Shown one piece after another: positions 11,959-19,872 of a stretch of DNA of 64,000 nucleotides. Every line of letters starts with the position of its first letter. Within the stretch, counting starts at the first letter, position 1. Source of the stretch: Nocardioides cremeus (GTDB lineage: Bacteria; Actinomycetota; Actinomycetes; Propionibacteriales; Nocardioidaceae). Position numbers and translations under genes: made by a program. Under the pieces are notes generated by a model. That model saw only the letters and a list, made by a program, of their open reading frames with translations. It made no database searches and was not told the DNA's origin. The DNA is taken from assembly GCF_030518195.1 (NCBI RefSeq), contig NZ_JAULSC010000002.1, positions 186,001-250,000 of the forward strand. The letters run 5' to 3'.

Positions 11959-13454
11959 GCGCCACCGAGACCCTCGTGCCCTTCGACGACGTGCTCGCCG
12001 CCTACGACCCCGCGCTGGGTCTCGAGGTGCACGTCGAGCTCAGCACCGCGACCAAGATGTTCTGCGGCTGCCCGACCGGCTTCGGCGCCGAGCCGAACAC
12101 CCAGGTCTGCCCGACCTGCCTGGGCCTGCCGGGCGCGATGCCCGCGGTCAACCGGGTCGCGGTCGAGTCGGCGATCCGCATCGGCCTCGCCCTGAACTGC
12201 GAGATCGCCGAGTGGTGCCGCTTCGCGCGCAAGAACTACTTCTACCCCGACATGCCGAAGAACTTCCAGACCAGCCAGTACGACGAGCCGATCGCGTTCG
12301 AGGGCTTCATGGACGTCGAGGTCGACGGCGAGACCTTCCGGGTCGAGATCGAGCGCGCCCACATGGAGGAGGACACCGGCAAGTCGCTGCACGTCGGCGG
12401 CTCCACCGGGCGCATCCACGGCGCCGACTACTCGCTGGTCGACTACAACCGCGCCGGCATCCCCCTGATCGAGATCGTCACCAAGCCGATCACGGGCATG
12501 GGGGAGAAGGCGCCGGCGGTGGCGCGCGCCTACGTGCAGCAGCTGCGCGAGCTGATCGTCGCGCTCGGGGTCTCCGAGGCCCGGATGGACCAGGGCAACC
12601 TGCGCGCCGACGTCAACCTGTCGCTGGCCCCCAAGGGCAGCGGGGTGCTCGGCACCCGCACCGAAACCAAGAACGTCAACTCCTTCCGCTCCGTGGAGCG
12701 CGCGGTGCGCTACGAGATGCAGCGCCACGCCGGCATCCTGGGCTCCGGCGGCTCGATCCTGCAGGAGACCCGGCACTGGCACGAGGACACCGGCGTGACC
12801 ACCAGCGGCCGCGAGAAGTCCGACGCCGACGACTACCGCTACTTCCCCGAGCCCGACCTCGTGCCGGTCGCGCCGACGCGCGAGTGGGTCGAGGAGCTGC
12901 GGGCCACGCTGCCCGAGAACCCGACGCAGAAGCGTGCCCGGCTGCAGGCCGACTGGGGCTTCTCCGACATGGAGATGCGCGACACGGTCGGCGCCGGCGC
13001 CTTCGGGCTCGTCGAGGCCACCGTGGCCGCCGGCTGCCCGCCGCAGGCCGCGCGCAAGTGGTGGCTGGGCGAGATGGCGCGCCGCGCCAACGACTCCGGC
13101 ACCGACATCGCCGACCTCGGCGTCACCCCGCTCGACGTGGCCCGGGTGCAGGCACTGGTCGACGAGGGCTCGCTCAACGACAAGCTCGCGCGCCAGGTCT
13201 TCGACGGGCTGCTGGCCGGCGAGGGCACGCCCGACGAGATCGTGGCCTCCCGCGGGCTGGCCATCGTCTCCGACGAGGGGGCGCTCAACGCCGCCGTCGA
13301 CGAGGCCATCGCGGCCAACCCCGACGTGGCCGACAAGATCCGCGACGGCAAGCACGCCGCCGCGGGTGCGCTCATCGGCGCGGTGATGAAGCAGATGCGC
13401 GGGCAGGCCGACGCCGCCCGCGTGCGCGAGCTGGTGCTCGAGAAGCTCGCCTGA
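11955..13454 (+). CDS. gatB: Asp/Glu-tRNA amidotransferase subunit B
   Basis: 499-aa kinase/transferase subunit that activates the misacylated tRNA carboxylate and amidates it. It has [23 protein letters not shown], the zinc-type cysteines CGCP and CPTCLG, and the signature [16 protein letters not shown]. The C-terminal ~150 residues are the YqeY-like tail domain that grips tRNA. The start is fixed by the 4-bp overlap with gatA. It ends just before the first cobalamin riboswitch region. Confidence 0.97.
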   Translation: MSATETLVPFDDVLAAYDPALGLEVHVELSTATKMFCGCPTGFGAEPNTQVCPTCLGLPGAMPAVNRVAVESAIRIGLALNCEIAEWCRFARKNYFYPDMPKNFQTSQYDEPIAFEGFMDVEVDGETFRVEIERAHMEEDTGKSLHVGGSTGRIHGADYSLVDYNRAGIPLIEIVTKPITGMGEKAPAVARAYVQQLRELIVALGVSEARMDQGNLRADVNLSLAPKGSGVLGTRTETKNVNSFRSVERAVRYEMQRHAGILGSGGSILQETRHWHEDTGVTTSGREKSDADDYRYFPEPDLVPVAPTREWVEELRATLPENPTQKRARLQADWGFSDMEMRDTVGAGAFGLVEATVAAGCPPQAARKWWLGEMARRANDSGTDIADLGVTPLDVARVQALVDEGSLNDKLARQVFDGLLAGEGTPDEIVASRGLAIVSDEGALNAAVDEAIAANPDVADKIRDGKHAAAGALIGAVMKQMRGQADAARVRELVLEKLA

Positions 13455-13465
13455 CGGACGCGGTG

Positions 13466-13494
13466 CCGCCGCCGGTCCCCGGCGGCGGTACGCT
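13466..13494 (+). promoter_or_regulatory. Inverted repeat and -10 of the first cobalamin-riboswitch promoter
   Basis: Arms CCGCCGCC and GGCGGCGG (13466-13488) directly abut a TACGCT hexamer (13489-13494). The same arrangement recurs at 15741-15770 with TATGCT. It could be the upstream gene's terminator, but its conserved placement against the hexamer in both copies suggests a promoter element. Confidence 0.5.
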
Positions 13495-13499
13495 CCGCT

Positions 13500-13690
13500 C
13501 ACCAACTACACATGCACGCCCACGCAGGGGGAAGCCGGTCGAAGTCCGGCGCTGACCCGCAACCGTAGACCGCCCGCAGGGCGGTGAGCCGGAGCACCCA
13601 CGTGGCGCGTACCGATCACACGCTGTCGAGGACCGCAGCGGTGTCGCCCCCGCCGCGCGGGGTCGTCGCCGCTGCCCGCAGCGGAGAGGA
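13500..13690 (+). promoter_or_regulatory. Cobalamin riboswitch 1
   Basis: The region holds the invariant AdoCbl-riboswitch core: GGGGGAAGCCGGTC (13527-13540), then GTCCGGCGCTGACCCGCAAC, a variable GC hairpin (13569-13583), and the B12-box-like GAGCCGGAGCACCC (13586-13599). The expression platform after it (CACACGCTG...GACCGCAGCGG) is nearly identical to that of riboswitch 2. A small hairpin CCGCT/AGCGG just before GAGAGGA could hide the ribosome binding site of the next gene, implying translational control. Ligand: a cobalamin, by family knowledge. Confidence 0.93.
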
Positions 13691-13695
13691 ACCCC

Positions 13696-14793
13696 GTGAA
13701 GCACCCGCTCACCCGCGGTGCGGCGCTCGTCGCCGGCGCCGCCGCCACCACCCTGGCCGTCGTGGCCACCGCCACGCCGGCCGTCGCCGGCCCGGCCGAC
13801 AAGCAGCAGGCCGCGGCCGGCTGGCTGGCCGGCCAGCTCGACGGCGGCGTCGCCGTCAACGAGCAGTACGAGTTCAACGACTACGGCCTGAGCATCGACA
13901 CCGGCCTCGCCCTGCGCGCGCAGGGTCTCAAGGCCCGCAAGGTCTCGAAGATCTCCGCGGCCATGGCCGAGGCCGTCGACAGCTACACCACCGGCGCCGA
14001 CTTCGGCTCCGACGACGTGTACGCCGGCGCCACGGCCAAGCTGGCCTCCTTCGTCACCCGCACCGGCGGCGACCCGGTCGACGTCGGCGGTGTCGACCTG
14101 GTGGAGCGCCTCGAGGGCCTGGTCTCCACCGAGGCTCCGACCACGGGCCGCCTGCAGGACCGCTCCTCCTTCGGCGACTACGCCAACACCATCGGCCAGG
14201 CCTTCGCAGCCCAGGCGCTCGAGGCCGTCGGCTCCGAGCAGGCCGCGCCGGTGACGTCGTACCTGCTGCAGCAGCAGTGCGAGGCGGGCTACTTCCGCCT
14301 CTCCTTCAGCCCCGCCGCCGCGCCCGACCAGGGCTGCGACGCCGCCCCCGGTGACCCCGACCAGGGCGCCGACGTCACCGCCCTGGTGGTGCTCAACCTG
14401 CTCGAGATCGACGACCCCTCGGCCGAGGTGGTCGCCGCTGTCGACGACGCCACCGCGTGGCTGGTCGCCCAGCAGAGCGACGGCGGCGCCTTCGGCGGCG
14501 GTGCCGACGCCGGGGTGAACTCCAACAGCACCGGCCTGGCCGGGTGGGCGCTCGGCGAGGCCGGCATGTGCGGCAAGGCGCAGCAGGCCGCCCGGTGGGT
14601 CAAGAAGCAGCAGGCCGGCGCCCGCGACAAGGCGCTGGGTGTCGAGAAGGGCGCGATCGCCTATGACCGCGCCGCCTTCCTGACCGGCAAGAAGGAGGGC
14701 ATCACCGAGCAGACCCGCGACCAGTGGCACCGGGCCACCGCCCAGGCCGCGCCGGCGCTGGAGAACCTCCGCAAGGTCGAGTGCAAGGCGTGA
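13696..14793 (+). CDS. Secreted alpha/alpha-toroid (transcobalamin N-domain-like) protein
   Basis: 365 aa with a Sec signal (KHPLTRGAALVAGAAATTLA, cleavage near VAG). The mature part is built of helical repeats of the squalene-cyclase/prenyltransferase toroid type: GWLAGQLDGGV, YLLQQQCEAGYF, WLVAQQSDGGAF with NSNSTGLAGWALGE, and RWVKKQQ. That superfamily includes the N-terminal cobalamin-binding domain of intrinsic factor and transcobalamin. Four cysteines at positions shared with the paralogue at 15966 may form two disulfides. GTG start. It sits directly under riboswitch 1 and is coupled to the DUF4430-like gene. Predicted role: extracellular corrinoid capture; the domain resemblance is seen, the ligand is inferred. 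Confidence 0.85.
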   Translation: MKHPLTRGAALVAGAAATTLAVVATATPAVAGPADKQQAAAGWLAGQLDGGVAVNEQYEFNDYGLSIDTGLALRAQGLKARKVSKISAAMAEAVDSYTTGADFGSDDVYAGATAKLASFVTRTGGDPVDVGGVDLVERLEGLVSTEAPTTGRLQDRSSFGDYANTIGQAFAAQALEAVGSEQAAPVTSYLLQQQCEAGYFRLSFSPAAAPDQGCDAAPGDPDQGADVTALVVLNLLEIDDPSAEVVAAVDDATAWLVAQQSDGGAFGGGADAGVNSNSTGLAGWALGEAGMCGKAQQAARWVKKQQAGARDKALGVEKGAIAYDRAAFLTGKKEGITEQTRDQWHRATAQAAPALENLRKVECKA

Positions 14794-15731
14794 GCCTGCG
14801 CCCCTCCCGCACCATGTCAGTCCTGGGCTCCGCCGTCGTCGCGCTGGGCGCGACGACGGCGGGGCTCGTGGCCGTCGCGCCCGCCGCCACCGCTGCCACC
14901 TGCAGCGGGGCGGGTGTCTCGGTCGTCGTCGACTTCAAGGATCTCGGCGGGGGACAGCAGACCGGGTGCGTCACCGGCAAGGGCGGCAGCAGTGCAGCCA
15001 CCATCCTGGGCGCCGCCGGGGTCGAGCTGACCCGGGCGCGCAACCAGCCGGGCTTCGTGTGCCGCGTGCAGCAGGTGCCGGCGAGCGACCCGTGCGTCAA
15101 CGCCTCGCCGTCCGACGCCTACTGGGCGCTGTGGTGGTCCGACGGCTCGTCGGGCTCCTGGAGCTATGCCAGCCTCGGCGTCGACCAGCTGGAGATCCCC
15201 GAGGGCGGGTCGGTCGGCTTCGCCTGGGACGACCAGTCCGGTCAGGTCGAGCCCGGCACCGCCCCGCCGAAGGCGCCGGCCGCCAGCCCGAGCCCCAGCC
15301 AGGGCAGCCAGGGCAGCCAGGGCGGCCAGGGCAGCCAGAGCGGCCAGGGCGCCCAGGGCGGCGGCACGTCCCCGACCGCGCCGGCCCCCACCGCGGGCTC
15401 GGCCAGCGCCGGGGCCGCGGCCGGGGAGGAGCCGGCGGACGGGTCCGACCAGCAGCAGGAGCGGGCCGACGAGGCCGAGAAGGCCCAGAAGGACCGCCGG
15501 AAGTCGCAGAAGCAGGAGAAGGCCGATCAGGCCGACGAGGACGCCGAGACCGATCAGGACGCCGAGGCCGAGGAGCAGGACACCGTCGTCGACCTCGACG
15601 GCACCGAGCCGACCACGGCGCCCGTCGACGACCCGGCGGGGCTGCCCGTCTGGGTCGCGCCGGCGGTGCTGGGCCTGCTGGCCGCGGGCCTGGCCGGCCT
15701 GGCCGTCGTACGCCGTCGCCGCAGGGGCTGA
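14790..15731 (+). CDS. Membrane-anchored DUF4430 (transcobalamin C-domain-like) protein
   Basis: 313 aa from the GTG that overlaps the previous stop (GTGA). Signal peptide to about residue 36 (ending PAATA-AT). Residues about 38-155 form a small beta domain with four Cys (38, 60, 91, 102) and a Trp/Ser-rich stretch WALWWSDGSSGSWSYASLG, followed by GVDQLEIPEGGSVGFAW. This matches the DUF4430 family, related to the C-terminal beta domain of transcobalamin. Then come a Q/G/S-rich repeat linker (SQGSQGGQGSQSGQG), a long charged coil, and a C-terminal membrane helix followed by RRRRRG. No LPxTG is present, so anchoring is by the helix. Predicted cobalamin lid or receptor at the cell surface (inference). 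Confidence 0.85.
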   Translation: MSLRPSRTMSVLGSAVVALGATTAGLVAVAPAATAATCSGAGVSVVVDFKDLGGGQQTGCVTGKGGSSAATILGAAGVELTRARNQPGFVCRVQQVPASDPCVNASPSDAYWALWWSDGSSGSWSYASLGVDQLEIPEGGSVGFAWDDQSGQVEPGTAPPKAPAASPSPSQGSQGSQGGQGSQSGQGAQGGGTSPTAPAPTAGSASAGAAAGEEPADGSDQQQERADEAEKAQKDRRKSQKQEKADQADEDAETDQDAEAEEQDTVVDLDGTEPTTAPVDDPAGLPVWVAPAVLGLLAAGLAGLAVVRRRRRG

Positions 15732-15740
15732 GGGACGCAT

Positions 15741-15770
15741 GCCGCCGTCGGGCCCCGGCGGCGGTATGCT
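15741..15770 (+). promoter_or_regulatory. Inverted repeat and -10 of the second cobalamin-riboswitch promoter
   Basis: Imperfect GC arms (GCCGCCGTCG and CGGCGGC) end against TATGCT (15765-15770), copying the layout at 13466-13494. Transcription would begin near 15777. Confidence 0.5.
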
Positions 15771-15776
15771 CCCAGC

Positions 15777-15960
15777 ACCAACCACACACCCGCGCACGTC
15801 GGGGGAAGCCGGTCGAAGTCCGGCGCTGACCCGCAACCGTAGGCCGCCGGCAGGCGGCGAGCCGGAGCACCCGCGTGCCGCGCACCGATCACACGCTGTC
15901 GAGGACCGCAGCGGTGTCGCCCCCGCTCCACCGGGTCGCCGCCGCGTGCAGCGGAGGGGA
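15777..15960 (+). promoter_or_regulatory. Cobalamin riboswitch 2
   Basis: Same core as riboswitch 1: GGGGGAAGCCGGTC (15801-15814), GTCCGGCGCTGACCCGCAAC, variable hairpin, and GAGCCGGAGCACCC (15859-15872). About 40 nt of the expression platform (from CCGATCACACGC at 15886) are identical to copy 1. The region ends with GCAGCGGAGGGGAG, whose AGGGGAG is the ribosome binding site of the next gene and overlaps a possible sequestering stem. Confidence 0.93.
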
Positions 15961-15965
15961 GCCCC

Positions 15966-17114
15966 GTGAGGAGCCGACACCCAGGCACCGCCCTGGCCAC
16001 CGTGCTGGCCGCGGCCCTGCTGGCCGTGACCGCCTGCGGCGCAGGCGAGCAGGACGAGCAGCCGGCCGAGCCCCGAGAGCCCCAGGCCGAGCAGCAGGTC
16101 GAGCAGCCGGCCGAGGCCGCGCTCGCCGCCGACTGGCTCACCGCCCAGCTCAGCGACGGCCTGGTGCGCAACGAGCAGTACGACTTCGACGACCACGGCC
16201 TGAGCATCGACGTGGCCCTGGCGCTGCGGGCCCAGGGCGGGCGCGAGGCGGTGGTGCAGGAGGTCGCGGGTGCCCTGGAGGGTGCGGTCGAGGAGTACAC
16301 CACCGGCGGCACCGAGGGCCTCTACTCCGGCGCGGTGGCCAAGCTGGCGTCCTTCGCCGTCCAGGTCGGCGACGACCCGACCTCCTTCGGTGGCACCGAC
16401 CTCGTGGAGCGCCTCGAGGGCCTGGTCAGCACCCGTCCGGTCTCCGCCGGGCGGCTGCAGGACAGCGCGCCGGGCACCGACGTCGCCAACACCATCGGCC
16501 AGGCCTTCGGCGCGCACGCGCTCGACGCCGCCGGCTCGCCGGCCGCCGCACCCGCGACGGCGTACCTGCTCGACCAGCAGTGCGCAGGCGGCTGGTTCCG
16601 GCTGCTGCTCACCGAGGACCCGACCGCTCGCGACCAGTCCTGCGACGCCGGTGACCCCGAGGGGCGCAGCGCTCCCGACACCGACGCGACGGCGCTGGTG
16701 GTGCTGGCGCTGCTGGAGGTCGACGACCCGTCGGCCGAGATCACCGAGGCCCTGCAGCGCGCGCAGGCCTGGCTCGTCGAGCAGCAGGCCGCCGACGGCA
16801 GCCTGGTCGCCGAGCCGGGCGCGCCCGACCCGGTGCCCAGCTCCAACTCCACCGGCCTCGCCGGCTGGGTGCTGGGCCGCCTCGGCGCCTGCGAGGAGGC
16901 CGCAGCGGCCGCGCAGTGGCTGGCGGCGGTCCAGGTGCCCGAGGGCGAGCGCGCGGCGGGCGCGGTCGCCTACTCGCTGGAGGCCTTCGAGTCGTTGCCG
17001 GCCAGCGGGCGCATCGTGGTGCCCGAGCGCGACCAGTGGCGCCGCGCCACCGCCCAGGCCGCCCCGGCGCTCGAGCACCTGCAGCCCGAGCGCTGCGGGT
17101 CGGCGTCCCCGTGA
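15966..17114 (+). CDS. Alpha/alpha-toroid lipoprotein, paralogue of the 13696 product
   Basis: 382 aa, GTG start. A type II signal ends in the lipobox VTAC (C24), so the protein should be lipid-anchored outside the membrane. A Glu/Gln-rich spacer follows. From about residue 55 it repeats the toroid pattern of the 13696 protein block for block (DWLTAQLSDGLVRNEQYDF, SFGGTDLVERLEGLVS, YLLDQQCAGGWF, SSNSTGLAGWVLGRLG), with the same four cysteines. It heads its own riboswitch unit and overlaps the EcfT gene by 4 bp. It probably delivers the captured ligand to the transporter, since it is the copy fused genetically to the ECF genes (inference). Confidence 0.86.
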   Translation: MRSRHPGTALATVLAAALLAVTACGAGEQDEQPAEPREPQAEQQVEQPAEAALAADWLTAQLSDGLVRNEQYDFDDHGLSIDVALALRAQGGREAVVQEVAGALEGAVEEYTTGGTEGLYSGAVAKLASFAVQVGDDPTSFGGTDLVERLEGLVSTRPVSAGRLQDSAPGTDVANTIGQAFGAHALDAAGSPAAAPATAYLLDQQCAGGWFRLLLTEDPTARDQSCDAGDPEGRSAPDTDATALVVLALLEVDDPSAEITEALQRAQAWLVEQQAADGSLVAEPGAPDPVPSSNSTGLAGWVLGRLGACEEAAAAAQWLAAVQVPEGERAAGAVAYSLEAFESLPASGRIVVPERDQWRRATAQAAPALEHLQPERCGSASP

Positions 17115-18265
17115 GCGTCCTGGCGCCCCCCGGCGGCGTGGAGGGATCCGGCGCGGAGCTCACCGCCCGTCGGCCGACGGGCGGCAACGCCCGGCTGCCC
17201 CGCGACCTGCACCCGGTCGCGTGGTGGGTCTGGGCCATCGGTCTGGCCGCCGCCGCCTCGGGCACCACCAACCCGCTGAGCCTGCTGCTCCTGGTCGGGG
17301 TCGCCGCCCTGGTCGTCTCGGCCCGCCGCTCCGACCAGCCCTGGGCGCGCTCCTTCAAGCTCTACCTCTGGCTCGCCCTGGCGATCGTCGTCGTGCGGGT
17401 GCTCTTCCGCATCCTGCTGGGCGGCGGGTACGCCGGCGGCCCGGTGCTGCTCGACCTGCCCGAGATCCCGCTCCCCGACGCGGCCGCGGGCATCGCCCTG
17501 CTCGGCCCGCTGACCTCGCAGGCCCTGCTGGCCGGGTTGTACGACGGCATGCGGCTGGCCACCATCGTCGTCTGCGTCGGTGCCGCGAACTCGCTGGCCA
17601 ACCCCAAGCGGCTGCTGCGCTCGGTGCCGCCGGCGCTCTACGAGATCGGCACGGCGCTGGTGGTGGCGGTGACCGTGCTGCCCCAGCTGGCCGACTCGGT
17701 ACGCCGGGTGCGTGCGGCGCAGGGCCTGCGCGCGGGCGCCGAGGGCCGCCTCGGGCTGCTGCGCCGCTCGCTGGTGCCGGTGCTCGAGGACGCCCTCGAC
17801 CGCTCGCTGGCGATGGCGGCCGGCATGGATGCGCGTGGCTACGGCCGGCTGCCCGACCAGCAGCGGGGGGCCCGCCTGCTCACCGGCGCCCTGATGGTGG
17901 CCGGGCTGCTCGGGGTCTGCGTCGGCACCTACGCGCTGCTCGACACCAGCGCCCCGCAGGTGCTGGCCCTGCCGATGCTGGCGCTGGGAGTGCTGCTCGC
18001 GGTGGCCGGGCTGGTCTCGGCAGGTCGCCGCGTCGAGCGCACCCGCTACCGGGCCGACCGCTGGCGCTGGCCCGACCTCGTCGTGGCGCTCTCGGGCGTG
18101 GGCGCCGGCGCTCTCGGGCTCTGGGTCGCCGAGGCCCAGGTGGCCCTCGCCCACCCGCCGCTCGACGCCGTGCCGAGCGTGAGCGCGGCCGCGCTGGCCG
18201 CCGCGGTCGTGGCCGTGGCCGGTGGCCTGGCGGCGCCGCCGGCGCGACGGGGGGCGCTCGCATGA
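17111..18265 (+). CDS. ECF transporter T component (CbiQ/EcfT family), cobalamin locus
   Basis: 384 aa from the GTG overlapping the lipoprotein stop. Membrane helices begin around residue 35. The cytoplasmic coupling helices carry the family motifs: RRVRAAQGLR and, further on, MAAGMDARGYG, the Ala-Arg-Gly elements that dock in the ATPase grooves. An extra set of hydrophobic helices follows the second motif. It links the S component to the double ATPase encoded next (ATGA overlap at 18262). Substrate is assigned from the riboswitch, not from this protein. Confidence 0.9.
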   Translation: MSVLAPPGGVEGSGAELTARRPTGGNARLPRDLHPVAWWVWAIGLAAAASGTTNPLSLLLLVGVAALVVSARRSDQPWARSFKLYLWLALAIVVVRVLFRILLGGGYAGGPVLLDLPEIPLPDAAAGIALLGPLTSQALLAGLYDGMRLATIVVCVGAANSLANPKRLLRSVPPALYEIGTALVVAVTVLPQLADSVRRVRAAQGLRAGAEGRLGLLRRSLVPVLEDALDRSLAMAAGMDARGYGRLPDQQRGARLLTGALMVAGLLGVCVGTYALLDTSAPQVLALPMLALGVLLAVAGLVSAGRRVERTRYRADRWRWPDLVVALSGVGAGALGLWVAEAQVALAHPPLDAVPSVSAAALAAAVVAVAGGLAAPPARRGALA

Positions 18266-19872
18266 TCGAGCTGCGCGGCATCGACTTCGCCTACGAGCCC
18301 GGCGCCGGCACCCCGGCCCGGCGCGTCCTCGACTCCGTCGACCTGGTGGTGGAGGAGGGCGAGCTCGTCGTGGTCTCCGGACCCACCGGCGTCGGCAAGT
18401 CCACCCTGCTCGGCATCGTCACCGGGCTCGTGCCCCGCTTCTCGGGCGGCCGTCTCGAGGGCGACGTGCTGCTCGACGGCGAGAGCATCGTGCACCGCCC
18501 GCCGCGCGAGCGCGCCCACGCCATCGGCTACGTCGGCCAGGACCCCGCCCGGGGCTTCGTCACCGACACCGTCGAGGAGGAGCTCGCCTACGGCATGGAG
18601 CAGCTGGGGCTGCCCGCCGAGACGATGCGCCGCCGCGTCGAGGAGACCCTCGACCTGCTCGGCATCGCCGAGCTGCGCGCCCGCGACCTGCGCACCCTCT
18701 CGGGCGGGCAGCAGCAGCGGGTCGCGATCGGCTCGGTGCTGACCATGCACCCGCGCCTGCTGGTGCTCGACGAGCCCACCTCGGCGCTCGACCCCACCGC
18801 CGCCGAGGAGGTGCTGGCCACCCTGACCCGGCTCGTGCACGACCTCGGGGTCTCCGTGCTGCTGGCCGAGCACCGGCTCGAGCGGGTCGTGCCGTTCGCC
18901 GACGCCATGTGCCTGCTGCCCGGCGACGGCCGCCTGCTGGTCGGGCCGCCGGCCGAGCTGCTGCGCACCTCGCCGGTCGCCCCGCCCATCGTCGAGCTCG
19001 GCCGCGCCGCCGGCTGGTCGCCGCTGCCGCTGAGCGTGCGCGAGGCCAGGCGCGCCGCCCGCCCCCTGCAGCAGCGCCTGGTCCCGCCCGTCGAGGAGCT
19101 CGCGCCGCTCACCGGCCCGCCGGGGGAGGGCCTGGTCGCGCGCGGCCTCACCGTCAGCCACGGCGCCAAGGTGGCGGTGCGCGAGGTCGACCTGGTGCTG
19201 CCCCCCGGCCGGGTCACCGCCCTGATGGGCCGCAACGGGGCCGGGAAGTCGTCGCTGCTGTGGGCGCTGCAGGGCACCGGGCGCCGCTCGGCCGGCTCGG
19301 TCGCGGCCGCGGGCACCGACCCGGCCGCGGTGCCGCCGGGCCGGCGGCGGGCGCTGGTGGGCCTGCTGCCGCAGAACGCCGCCGACCTGCTCTACCTCGA
19401 GACCGTCGACGAGGAGCTCGCCGCCGGCGACCCCGACGACGCCCCGGGGGCCTGCCGGGCGCTGCTCGACCGGCTGGTGCCCGGCATCGACGGCGAGGCC
19501 CACCCCCGCGACCTCTCCGAGGGCCAGCGCCTGGCCCTGGCCCTGGCGCTGGTGCTCGCCGCGCGCCCCGGCGTGGTGCTGCTCGACGAACCCACCCGCG
19601 GGCTCGACTACGCCGCCAAGGCCGAGCTGGCCCGGGTGCTGCGAGCCCTGGCGAGCGAGGGGCACGCCGTGCTGGTGGCCACCCACGACGTCGAGTTCGT
19701 GGCCCAGGCCGCCGACGACGCGGTCGTGATGGCCGAGGGCGAGGTGGTCTCCTCGGGCCCGGCCCGCCGGGTCGTCGTCGAGTCGCCCGCCTTCGCCCCG
19801 CAGGTCACCAAGGTCCTGGGCGCGCCGTGGCTGCGCGTCGACGAGGTCGTCGCGGCCCTGGAGCCGGTGTGA
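18262..19872 (+). CDS. ECF transporter fused A-A' ATPase
   Basis: 536 aa containing two complete ABC domains in one chain. First: Walker A GPTGVGKST (about 46-54), signature LSGGQQQ, Walker B LLVLDEPTSALD. Second: Walker A GRNGAGKSS (about 324-332), a signature variant LSEGQRL and Walker B VVLLDEPTRGLD. Such fusions replace the EcfA/EcfA' heterodimer. The second signature has Glu where the canonical Gly is found, a common ECF variant. The gene is coupled by 4-bp overlaps to EcfT upstream and EcfS downstream. Confidence 0.94.
   Translation: MIELRGIDFAYEPGAGTPARRVLDSVDLVVEEGELVVVSGPTGVGKSTLLGIVTGLVPRFSGGRLEGDVLLDGESIVHRPPRERAHAIGYVGQDPARGFVTDTVEEELAYGMEQLGLPAETMRRRVEETLDLLGIAELRARDLRTLSGGQQQRVAIGSVLTMHPRLLVLDEPTSALDPTAAEEVLATLTRLVHDLGVSVLLAEHRLERVVPFADAMCLLPGDGRLLVGPPAELLRTSPVAPPIVELGRAAGWSPLPLSVREARRAARPLQQRLVPPVEELAPLTGPPGEGLVARGLTVSHGAKVAVREVDLVLPPGRVTALMGRNGAGKSSLLWALQGTGRRSAGSVAAAGTDPAAVPPGRRRALVGLLPQNAADLLYLETVDEELAAGDPDDAPGACRALLDRLVPGIDGEAHPRDLSEGQRLALALALVLAARPGVVLLDEPTRGLDYAAKAELARVLRALASEGHAVLVATHDVEFVAQAADDAVVMAEGEVVSSGPARRVVVESPAFAPQVTKVLGAPWLRVDEVVAALEPV

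Noticed and set aside
13466..13488. Intrinsic terminator of gatB
   Set aside because: The GC hairpin has no T run and sits against a promoter-like hexamer in both riboswitch leaders, so I list it as a promoter element; a terminator role is not excluded.
15640..15731. LPxTG sortase signal at the DUF4430 protein C-terminus
   Set aside because: The only LP is followed by VWV; there is no Thr-Gly, so it is read as a plain membrane anchor.
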